Source: Pseudomonadota bacterium (GTDB taxonomy: Bacteria > Pseudomonadota > Alphaproteobacteria > Caulobacterales > Caulobacteraceae). From it: a stretch of 6,499 nucleotides of DNA. Below, in pieces: positions 1-5,046 of this stretch. The DNA lies in the NCBI GenBank assembly GCA_023434015.1, contig JAEYTM010000253.1:1-6499 (forward strand), in the 5' to 3' direction. Under the pieces are notes generated by a model, which was not told the origin of the DNA, made no database searches, and saw nothing but the letters and a program-made list of their open reading frames with translations. Position numbers and translations under genes: made by a program. Position 1 is the first letter of the stretch. Every line of letters starts with the position of its first letter.

Positions 1-139
1 GATCTACATCACCGGCCACTGGGCCCATGTCGGTCGTTTCGGCGTCGAGGGGGCGGAGACCTTCCCCAAGCCGTTCAATCCCGGCGACCTGGCCGACCGC
101 GTGGCGGACGTCATCGGCGGGGCCGCGGGGCTCGGCTGA
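1..139 (+). CDS. Response regulator receiver domain, C-terminal fragment
   Basis: This is the 3' end of a gene that begins outside the window. Reading from base 2 gives 45 residues before a TGA stop at 137-139. The fragment starts IYITGHW and continues to FPKPFNPGDLADRVADVIGG. It matches the last third of a CheY-like receiver: a hydrophobic beta-4 strand ending in Thr-Gly-His (the Thr/Ser switch position), then a Lys-Pro-Phe triad with the conserved Lys that follows beta-5, then the amphipathic helix alpha-5. The protein ends about 20 residues after KPF, so no output domain follows. It is either a single-domain regulator or the C-terminal receiver of a larger protein such as a hybrid kinase. 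The phospho-acceptor Asp lies upstream of the window. The family call is fairly firm; the full architecture cannot be seen. Confidence 0.75.
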   Translation, partial: IYITGHWAHVGRFGVEGAETFPKPFNPGDLADRVADVIGGAAGLG

Positions 140-158
140 GACCGGCGCGGCCGGCATG

Positions 159-195
159 AAAAAAAAGCGCCCCCGACGGTGACGTCGGGGGCGCT
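159..195 (-). terminator. Rho-independent terminator of the outer-membrane protein gene
   Basis: A perfect 13-bp inverted repeat (166-178 and 183-195, arm AGCGCCCCCGACG) encloses a 4-nt loop. On the minus strand the stem is followed at once by eight T residues (A-run at 159-166 on +), the textbook intrinsic terminator layout. It starts 20 nt beyond the stop of the minus-strand beta-barrel gene. On the plus strand the hairpin is followed by the T-poor CTTCGTTCC, so it may also stop transcripts of the response regulator, less efficiently. Confidence 0.9.
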
Positions 196-214
196 CTTCG
201 TTCCGGGGTACGGC

Positions 215-1000
215 TTAGAAGGCGCCGACCAGGTTGCGGCCGAGGCCGCCGCCGAACAGGTTGGCGGCCGAACCCAGCGAGGCGCCGGCGTTGTCGCGAT
301 CGCGCAGGCTGCCGCCGAAGGTGTAGCGGACGCCGATGCGGAAGGTGTCGGACTTCAGATCGACCTTGTCGATCTCGCCGTGCTCATAGGCGCCGGTGAG
401 GCTCCAGGGCGTGCCGGCAAACTGGTATTCGGCGCCGGCGCCGACGTTCCAGATGTCGAAGTCGCCGCCGTTGGCGTCGGCCTCGGTGAAGCCTGCGCCG
501 GCGTGGAGCTTGACGTTGTCGCCGATGAAGTGGCGCACCTCGCCGCGCACGGCCCAGAAGTCCAGATCGCCGAGGTCGTCCGCCTGGCCGTAGCCGACCT
601 GGCCATAGAGGTTGGTCGACGGAGCGACCGCGTACTGCGCCTCGGCGCCGACCGCCCAAAGGCTGACGTCGTCGCTGGCCGAGAAGCCGGCGAAGCCGCC
701 GACGAGGCCGTCGCCGACCTTGGTGTTCAGGTGGCCGGTGGCGGACCACACCGTGGCGTCGTCGCCCTCGGCGTCGAGGTTGCTCACCGAGCCATCGACC
801 ATGGCGCCGAGCGAACCGGCGTCGAAGCGCACCGCGCCTTCCAGTTGAAACGCGTCGGCGTCAGTGTCGCCCAGCGGGCCGGCGTCGAGTTCGACGCGGC
901 TGTAATCGGCGCCCACGTGACCAATGGTCTGGGCCTGTGCGGCGCCGGCGACCGCGAACAGCGCAACTGCCGCGGCCGACGCGATAAGTTGAGATTTCAT
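215..1000 (-). CDS. Outer-membrane beta-barrel (porin-like) protein
   Basis: It encodes 261 residues with a clear Sec signal peptide: MKSQ, a hydrophobic Ala/Val core, and a signal peptidase I site after Ala-Gln-Ala at residues 21-23. The mature protein is Gly/Asp/Ala rich with alternating hydrophobic-polar stretches typical of amphipathic beta-strands, for example residues 149-157, 165-171, 186-194 and 217-230. It has no cysteine. Residues 217-230 end in Tyr-Thr-Phe, like the C-terminal beta-signal recognised by the BAM complex, but a Gly/Ala-rich tail of about 31 residues follows and ends in Phe261. The predicted role is a small outer-membrane barrel or porin; the substrate is unknown. The ATG at 1000 is chosen because it opens the signal peptide and has AAGGA (1008-1012) 7 nt upstream; an in-frame TTG at 1060 would add 20 non-signal residues. 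The gene stands alone and ends at a strong terminator. Confidence 0.85.
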   Translation of the reverse strand: MKSQLIASAAAVALFAVAGAAQAQTIGHVGADYSRVELDAGPLGDTDADAFQLEGAVRFDAGSLGAMVDGSVSNLDAEGDDATVWSATGHLNTKVGDGLVGGFAGFSASDDVSLWAVGAEAQYAVAPSTNLYGQVGYGQADDLGDLDFWAVRGEVRHFIGDNVKLHAGAGFTEADANGGDFDIWNVGAGAEYQFAGTPWSLTGAYEHGEIDKVDLKSDTFRIGVRYTFGGSLRDRDNAGASLGSAANLFGGGLGRNLVGAF

Positions 1001-1096
1001 ACTATTGTCCTTGGGTACTAACGATGGACAGCAGCTATGTCTGCCACCGTCGGTCCTCAATGGTACCGTTACCTAAAATACAGTGGTGGGCGAAAT

Positions 1097-1118
1097 GGTG
1101 TGGCCCTGCGGGCACACC
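1097..1118. repeat. Imperfect inverted repeat upstream of the outer-membrane protein gene
   Basis: GGTGTGGCC (1097-1105) and GGGCACACC (1110-1118) pair with one G-G mismatch around a 4-nt centre. The element lies about 97 bp upstream of the beta-barrel start codon and 63 bp beyond the serine hydrolase stop. No T-run follows on the minus strand (CATTTCGCCC), so an intrinsic terminator for the hydrolase is not well supported. An operator for the beta-barrel gene is equally possible. The rest of the 180-bp gap (1001-1180) shows no confident promoter. Confidence 0.35.
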
Positions 1119-1180
1119 GAATTCTATGCCCCTTGAAGAAACATCTCGCCGGACTATCGGGCGGGGCAGGAATCGATCGC

Positions 1181-2275
1181 TCAGGCGCCCCGCAAGGCCG
1201 CCGGCGCCAGGGTCTGATCGAACAGGGCGTGCAGCGCCTGGACGTGACCGTCGACCCCGCGGGCCGCCGGATCGGAGGTCATCACGACGGTGAGGCCCAG
1301 CGATGGAAGGACGTAGATCATCTGCCCGCCGTATCCCCAGGCGAAATAGACCGGCCGGCCGGCCGCCTCGCGGATCCACCAGCCCAGGCCGTAGGTGTAG
1401 CCGGTATAGGGGGAGCGGCCCCCGCGCGAGCGCCAGGAGTCCTCGACCCAAGCGGCCGGCAGCACACGTGTGGCGCCGTGCAGGCCGCCGTTGCGGTACA
1501 TCTCGCCGAACCGCAGCAGGGCGCGGGGAGACATGGCCATCTCATTGCCGCCGAAGTAGACGCCCTGGGGATCGCGGGTCCAGGCGGGGATCTGCACGCC
1601 CAGCGGCTCGCCCAGCCACTCGCGCGCCAGAGCCAGGGTGCTGCGCCCTGCCGCGGCGGTGAGCACGGCCGACAGGATGTGCGACGTGCCGGTCGAATAG
1701 AGCATCCTCCCGCCGGGCTCGGCGACGAAAGGACGACTGAGCGCGAAGCCGACCCAGTCCCGGCTCGACACCCAGCGGCCGTAGTTGCGGCCCGACGTCG
1801 GCTCGAGGCCGGCGGCCATGGTGAGCAGATGCTCCACCGTGATCTGCTGGACGCGCGGATCGGCGCCGGCCGGCACGCGGCGGCCCAGGACCGGGGCGAT
1901 CGGCTGGTCGAGCCGCAGCAGGCCCCGCTCGACCGCCACCCCGGCCAGGGCGGCCAGCACGGTCTTGGCGGCCGACTTGATGTTCACGGGCGCGTCGGTC
2001 CCGGGACCGCGGAAGGTCCGGGAGGCGAGGGTCTCGCCGTCCCGGGCGACGATCAGGGTGTGCAGCTGCGGCAGGCCCTCGGCCCGCGCGACCGCAGCCG
2101 CCAGCAGGCCGGCGTCGAGACCGGGCCGGCGCGGCACGTCGGCGTTTTCGGCGGCGGCCTCTGCGGCGGGCTGCGCCGCGCGGCTGCACCCGGCGACCGG
2201 CGTCACCGCCGCGGCGAGAAGCCCCGTCACCGCACGGCGTCGCGAGAAGGGCGGGTCTATGGCGCGATACGGCAT
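1181..2275 (-). CDS. Serine hydrolase, class C beta-lactamase/6-aminohexanoate-hydrolase fold, exported lipoprotein
   Basis: It encodes 364 residues of the beta-lactamase-related family that includes class C beta-lactamases, DD-peptidases, esterases and 6-aminohexanoate-dimer hydrolases. The catalytic SxxK motif is Ser101-Ala-Ala-Lys104. The second motif is Tyr193-Ser-Thr in place of the common Tyr-x-Asn. A late Gly-Tyr-Gly-Gly-Gln (314-318) sits where the KTG/HxG motif falls in hydrolases of this fold. The N-terminus has Ser-Arg-Arg-Arg (11-14), a hydrophobic stretch and a lipobox Val-Ala-Gly-Cys with Cys30, so a Tat-exported lipoprotein is likely, with an Ala/Glu-rich linker after it. The ATG at 2275 places these signals correctly; a start at 2356 would add 27 residues with no function seen. 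Its ribosome site is weak. True beta-lactam hydrolysis is doubtful; amide or ester hydrolysis in the envelope is a safer guess. The start lies 97 nt after the DUF4126 gene. Confidence 0.85.
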   Translation of the reverse strand: MPYRAIDPPFSRRRAVTGLLAAAVTPVAGCSRAAQPAAEAAAENADVPRRPGLDAGLLAAAVARAEGLPQLHTLIVARDGETLASRTFRGPGTDAPVNIKSAAKTVLAALAGVAVERGLLRLDQPIAPVLGRRVPAGADPRVQQITVEHLLTMAAGLEPTSGRNYGRWVSSRDWVGFALSRPFVAEPGGRMLYSTGTSHILSAVLTAAAGRSTLALAREWLGEPLGVQIPAWTRDPQGVYFGGNEMAMSPRALLRFGEMYRNGGLHGATRVLPAAWVEDSWRSRGGRSPYTGYTYGLGWWIREAAGRPVYFAWGYGGQMIYVLPSLGLTVVMTSDPAARGVDGHVQALHALFDQTLAPAALRGA

Positions 2276-2372
2276 GGCCACAGTCAACCGGGCGAATGCA
2301 GCGGGGTAAAGGCGCCTGCCGGGGGCGCGCCCCGCCAAGGCCGCAGCCGGCGCCAACCAAGGGCTTGCTTCG

Positions 2373-2960
2373 CTAGCCGAACCAGTTGCGCAGGCGCGCC
2401 AGGAACCGCCAACTCAAGGCGATGAGGCCGGCGATGACGATCAGCATCGCGACGGCGATCAGGACCGCGAGGGCCGGGTTGGTCAACGCCAGCCACAGGC
2501 CGCCCAAACTCAGCACATCCTCAGTCGCGCTGACCGCCACATTGCTGACCGGCTCCGGACTGGTGTTGACGACGGCGCGTGCGCCGGCCTTCGCGCCGTG
2601 GCTCAGCAGCGCGCCGCCGCCGCCGAGAAGAAATGCGGCGACCTGCCAGGCGGGATCCGACGCGTCGACCACGGCCAGCGCCAGCAGCGCGCCTCCCAGG
2701 GGGCGGATGGCGGTGTGCACGCCGTCCCACAGACTGTCGAGCCACATGATCTTGTCGGCGAACAATTCCGCGACCGCCCCCACCGACGCGACCGCTATCA
2801 CCCAGGGGTTCGCGAGCACGTCGAGCGCCTGGACCTGTTGTGGCAGTTCGAGCAGTCCAAACCGCATCGCCATCCCTGCGGCGGCGATGGACGCATAGAG
2901 CCGCCATCCCGCCAGCAGACTGAGGCTGGCCGCCACGCCGATGAGTTGGACCGCCTGCAC
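2373..2960 (-). CDS. DUF4126 family integral membrane protein
   Basis: It encodes 195 residues, strongly hydrophobic, with likely membrane segments near 3-30, 52-68, 87-113 and 150-183. It carries marks I associate with DUF4126: Gly-Trp-Arg-Leu-Tyr near 18-22, Ala-Asp-Lys at 68-70, Leu-Asp-Ser-Leu-Trp-Asp (74-79) leading to Arg-Pro-Leu-Gly-Gly, and His-Gly-x-Lys-Ala-Gly-x-Arg-Ala (121-129) followed by Asn-Thr-Ser-Pro-Glu-Pro-Val-Ser-Asn (132-140) with a later Glu-Asp. No biochemical function is known for the family, and I do not assign one. The start is GTG at 2960; no earlier in-frame start exists after the upstream stop, and the first membrane segment begins right there. It sits 18 nt behind the DUF937 gene, so the two are very probably co-transcribed and perhaps translationally linked, since no good ribosome site is visible. 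Confidence 0.85.
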   Translation of the reverse strand: MQAVQLIGVAASLSLLAGWRLYASIAAAGMAMRFGLLELPQQVQALDVLANPWVIAVASVGAVAELFADKIMWLDSLWDGVHTAIRPLGGALLALAVVDASDPAWQVAAFLLGGGGALLSHGAKAGARAVVNTSPEPVSNVAVSATEDVLSLGGLWLALTNPALAVLIAVAMLIVIAGLIALSWRFLARLRNWFG

Positions 2961-2978
2961 CGTGACGCGCGCGACGGG

Positions 2979-3476
2979 CTAGCGGCCGAGAAACTTTCCG
3001 ACCATCCCCAGGATTTCGTCCATCGGGCCGTCACCGTCCTGATCCAGCATGCCCAGCATCCCGCTCAGGCCGCCCTGTCCCCCTGCGGAAGCGGATTTCG
3101 CGGCCAACGCTCCGACGCTGAGCGCGGCGAGCAACGGCAGCAGCGCCTTGAGCTTGTCGGCGCCTATGCCGGTTGCGTCGGCGGCGTTTGTGGCGACGGT
3201 CCGGCTGACGTCCTTCGAGCCGAAGATCTGGCCCAGGATCTCGTTCCCCATCGCGGGGGTGTCCGCGGTCGGCGCCGAGCCGGGGGACAGTCCGGTCCGA
3301 TCCAGGACCGCGCCGAGTCCGGGATTGCCGGCCTGCCGCTTCAAGCCGCCGGCCAGCGCCGGAAGCAGGGCCGTTGCAGCCGCGCGCGTCTGCGCCGGAG
3401 AAAGCCCGACCCTGGCCCCGATCTGCTCGAACGCTGCTGCGCCGCCGGCCTGAGTGATGATGTCCAACAGAGCCAT
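2979..3476 (-). CDS. DUF937 domain protein
   Basis: It encodes 165 residues of the DUF937 type. The N-terminal half is helical and Ala/Leu rich and contains the pattern LSPAQTRAAATALLPALAGG (25-44). Gly-Asn-Glu-Ile-Leu-Gly-Gln-Ile-Phe-Gly follows at 77-86, then a Leu/Ala-rich helix at about 109-125. The protein ends in Leu-Asp-Gln-Asp-Gly-Asp-Gly (144-150) plus Ile-Leu-Gly-Met-x-Gly-Lys-Phe-Leu-Gly. The Asp-x-Asp-Gly-Asp-Gly stretch resembles a calcium-binding loop but could equally be a family tail motif. There is no signal peptide and no clear transmembrane helix. The ATG at 3476 is supported by GGGGAG about 8 nt upstream. It is the first gene of the probable minus-strand unit that continues into DUF4126. 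The function is unknown. Confidence 0.85.
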   Translation of the reverse strand: MALLDIITQAGGAAAFEQIGARVGLSPAQTRAAATALLPALAGGLKRQAGNPGLGAVLDRTGLSPGSAPTADTPAMGNEILGQIFGSKDVSRTVATNAADATGIGADKLKALLPLLAALSVGALAAKSASAGGQGGLSGMLGMLDQDGDGPMDEILGMVGKFLGR

Positions 3477-3808
3477 GACGCGCTCCCCGTGGCCGAACCT
3501 TGACGTGATGGGTCCCGATCATTCTACATGTAAGTCGAATTCGCAAAGCCATTTGCGGGTTATGGTCAAGCTGTCGACGTCGCGGTGACTCGGCCGCATC
3601 GGGTTATGGGGTATGCGGCGCCATCAAACGCGAAATGCATACACAACAAGATGTGGCGTTCATCTGTTCGGCGTGATCGAGACTATTGATTTACTCGGTA
3701 TGGCCGGAATGTTGCGGCCTGCGACCACGATATCGCGTTGCGAAGGGTGGCCGGCCTCGCGGCGCGACCAGTCAGGGTGGGGGCATTTTCCATTGAGGAG
3801 ATTGCAGC
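3477..3808. promoter_or_regulatory. Divergent intergenic region between the DUF937 unit and dodecin
   Basis: No gene is supported in these 332 bp. On the minus strand TAGAAT (3521-3526 on +, ATTCTA) is a good -10 match about 45 bp before the DUF937 start, but its -35 is poor. TTGACC (3564-3569 on +) is a good -35-like hexamer without a good -10 at 17 bp. Symmetric elements cluster here: palindrome TACATGTA (3525-3532), inverted repeat CGCAAA-GCCA-TTTGCG (3542-3557), a 9-bp direct repeat GGGTTATGG (3557-3565 and 3601-3609) and palindrome CGATATCG (3728-3735). The dodecin side has no promoter I can name with confidence. Confidence 0.5.
3542..3557. repeat. Perfect inverted repeat, possible operator of the DUF937 unit
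   Basis: CGCAAA (3542-3547) and TTTGCG (3552-3557) form perfect 6-bp arms around GCCA. The element lies 66-81 bp upstream of the DUF937 start codon, just downstream (in the minus direction) of a TTGACC hexamer, and touches the first copy of the GGGTTATGG direct repeat. The position suits an operator. Arms of 6 bp are short enough to arise by chance in a region this size. Confidence 0.3.
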
Positions 3809-4009
3809 ATGGCGGTTCTGAAAGTCATTGAGGTGTTGGCGGAGTCGCCGACCAGTTGGGAGGACGCGGCTAAGGCTGCCGTCGAGGAGGCCAGCAAGTC
3901 TGTGCGTGGCATCCGCTCGATCTATGTCGAGAACTTCCAGGCGACGGTCAGCGACGGCGCGATCGACAAGTTCCGGATCAACGCGAAGATCACCTTTGCC
4001 GTGGAGTGA
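3809..4009 (+). CDS. Dodecin, small flavin-binding protein
   Basis: It encodes 66 residues, the usual dodecin length, and matches the family along its whole length: a start of the form VLKVIEVLAESPTSWEDAA, a helix with Ala-Val-Glu-Glu-Ala-Ser-Lys-Ser-Val-Arg, then Ile-Arg-Ser-Ile-Tyr-Val-Glu-Asn-Phe-Gln-Ala and a final strand Phe-Arg-Ile-Asn-Ala-Lys-Ile-Thr-Phe-Ala-Val-Glu. Known dodecins form a hollow cytoplasmic dodecamer that stores or buffers flavins (riboflavin, FMN or FAD), stacking isoalloxazine pairs against an aromatic residue. Bacterial dodecins usually use a Trp for this, and Trp17 in Ser-Trp-Glu-Asp is not at that place by my count, so the flavin-stacking residue should be checked by alignment. 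The ATG at 3809 follows GAGGAG (3795-3800) at 8 nt. It is a single-gene unit transcribed away from DUF937 and towards tRNA-Lys. Confidence 0.93.
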   Translation: MAVLKVIEVLAESPTSWEDAAKAAVEEASKSVRGIRSIYVENFQATVSDGAIDKFRINAKITFAVE

Positions 4010-4063
4010 CGCCACGGCGCGCCGCGAAGCGGGCCCGCCGGTCTGACGCGGGGACGTGGAGTT

Positions 4064-4100
4064 GGCGGCGTCGCCCGGGCGCCCCGGGCGACGTGCCGCC
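4064..4100. repeat. Long GC-rich hairpin between dodecin and tRNA-Lys, possible terminator
   Basis: GTCGCCCGGG (4070-4079) pairs perfectly with CCCGGGCGAC (4083-4092) around a 3-nt loop. The stem continues, after a 2-nt bulge (4093-4094), with GGCGGC (4064-4069) against GCCGCC (4095-4100), giving about 16 GC-rich pairs. It starts 55 nt after the dodecin stop. Neither strand has a T-run after it, so it is not a canonical intrinsic terminator. It may still end or stabilise the dodecin mRNA and shield the convergent tRNA unit. Confidence 0.5.
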
Positions 4101-4207
4101 GGCGGCTAGCTGCGCGCTTCGGCTGTCGCGTGGAGATGCGTGGAAACCGTGGGTTCGCCGACTCCCCGCCTTCGCGTGAGCCGATCGCCACCAATTTTAT
4201 TAAATAA

Positions 4208-4283
<76 letters not shown>

Positions 4284-4320
4284 GTCGCGGCCCTGGCTTA
4301 GCCCGGTGGCGAGGGCGCGG

Positions 4321-4348
4321 AAAATACGCGAAAACGCGGGCTTGGCAA
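4321..4348 (-). promoter_or_regulatory. Probable tRNA-Lys promoter
   Basis: On the minus strand TTGCCA (4343-4348 on +) differs from the consensus -35 by one base. After 16 bp comes TATTTT (4321-4326 on +) as a -10 with 4 of 6 matches. The predicted start falls about 30 nt before the mature 5' end of the tRNA. The bases after the -10 are CCGCGCCC, a GC-rich discriminator of the kind seen at stringently controlled stable-RNA promoters. The assignment is from sequence only. Confidence 0.55.
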
Positions 4349-4371
4349 GGCAAGTTGGAGCAAGGTCTGCA

Positions 4372-4701
4372 GTGACGGCGAACGAGCCCGGAAACGTGGT
4401 TGATTTCAAATACCTGGAGGACTTCGCCGCGGGCGACATGCGGGTCGTGACCGAGGTTCTGACGATGTTTCGCGAACAGGCGCAGGCCTGGTTCGACGCC
4501 CTGGCCGAGTCGACGGCGGGGTGGGCGGAGACCATGCATTCCATCAAGGGCTCGTCGCGCGGCGTCGGCGCCTTCGCCCTGGGGGAGGCGGCCGATCAGG
4601 CCGAGCGGCTGGGGCCGTCGCTGGTCGGACTGATGCGGGCCGAGCTGACGGCCGCGATCGCCGAGATCGACGGCTACCTCACCCGCGTCGGCGGCGGTTA
4701 G
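4372..4701 (+). CDS. Single-domain HPt histidine phosphotransfer protein
   Basis: It encodes 109 residues, essentially one HPt four-helix bundle. The phospho-acceptor is His56 in His-Ser-Ile-Lys-Gly-Ser-Ser-Arg-Gly-Val-Gly-Ala (56-67), the HxxKG signature with the later conserved Gly. An N-terminal helix with Phe-Arg-Glu-Gln-Ala (33-37) and Leu-Glu-Asp-Phe (15-18) fits the usual lead-in. There is no kinase or receiver domain, so it would pass phosphate between separate receiver proteins in the cytoplasm; partners are not visible in the window apart from a distant receiver fragment. The start chosen is GTG at 4372 with AAGG 6-7 nt upstream. An ATG at 4276 would begin inside the tRNA gene and is unlikely. 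It is transcribed away from tRNA-Lys, and its stop overlaps that of the convergent chorismate mutase by 4 bp. Confidence 0.85.
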   Translation: MTANEPGNVVDFKYLEDFAAGDMRVVTEVLTMFREQAQAWFDALAESTAGWAETMHSIKGSSRGVGAFALGEAADQAERLGPSLVGLMRAELTAAIAEIDGYLTRVGGG

Positions 4702-5024
4702 GCGTCCCCGCGCATCCGGTCCCAGACGCCGAACTCGTAGGCGATGCAACGGTCGACCAGGGTCCGCCAGACCGGCTCGGCGATGGCCTCGGACAGGCCG
4801 GCCTCGCGGGCGGCCGCCGTGACCTTCTCGATCACGTCCTCGACCCGTGCGTTGTCACGCACGGCGGCGCGGTCCTGCTTGATGCGCGCGGCGGCGTCCA
4901 TGTAGCGCTGGCGCTCGGCCAGCAGGGCCACCAGGGCGCGGTCCAGGGCGTCGACGCCCTGGCGGACCTCGCTCATGGTCGTGCAGTCGGCGGGCGAGGG
5001 CCGTTCGTCGGTCTGAAGGATCAT
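4698..5024 (-). CDS. Chorismate mutase, AroQ class (monofunctional)
   Basis: It encodes 108 residues, an all-helical AroQ-type mutase converting chorismate to prephenate, the entry step to Phe and Tyr. Active-site positions keep the spacing I recall for E. coli AroQ (R11, R28, K39, R51, Q88): Arg21 in Glu-Val-Arg-Gln-Gly-Val-Asp, Arg38 in Glu-Arg-Gln, Lys49, Arg60 (one residue short) and Glu97 at the Gln88 place. The bacterial PchB pattern (R14, R31, K42, Q90) fits the same spacing exactly, so isochorismate-pyruvate lyase activity cannot be excluded, though no salicylate or siderophore genes are nearby. There is no fused dehydratase or dehydrogenase and no signal peptide. The ATG at 5024 gives a short N-terminal extension; ATG at 4976 (residue 17) would still leave the whole domain but has no better ribosome site. 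It lies 22 nt behind the LysR gene and is probably co-transcribed with it. Confidence 0.82.
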   Translation of the reverse strand: MILQTDERPSPADCTTMSEVRQGVDALDRALVALLAERQRYMDAAARIKQDRAAVRDNARVEDVIEKVTAAAREAGLSEAIAEPVWRTLVDRCIAYEFGVWDRMRGDA

Positions 5025-5046
5025 CGGAACTCGTCTTGCGTGCGTC

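Noticed and set aside
179..1021. Long plus-strand open frame of 280 codons opposite the outer-membrane protein gene
   Set aside because: It is an antisense shadow caused by GC-rich codon bias. Its product is a low-complexity Val/Ala/Gly chain with no domain, and the opposite strand has a signal peptide, ribosome site and terminator.
2322..2333. 12-bp palindrome GGGGCGCGCCCC between DUF4126 and the serine hydrolase
   Set aside because: It has no loop for an RNA hairpin and no T-run, and such GC palindromes arise easily in this base composition.
1037..2425. Plus-strand open frame of 462 codons opposite the serine hydrolase
   Set aside because: It is longer than the real gene but the composition is Arg/Gly/His/Ala-rich without motifs. 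The minus-strand product has the full set of hydrolase motifs and an export signal.
2598..3503. Plus-strand open frame of 301 codons opposite DUF4126 and DUF937
   Set aside because: It spans two recognisable minus-strand genes and has no family resemblance or ribosome site.
3613..3831. Possible 72-codon gene ahead of dodecin
   Set aside because: It has no ribosome site or recognisable domain, mixed composition unlike neighbouring genes, and it runs into the dodecin coding region in another frame.
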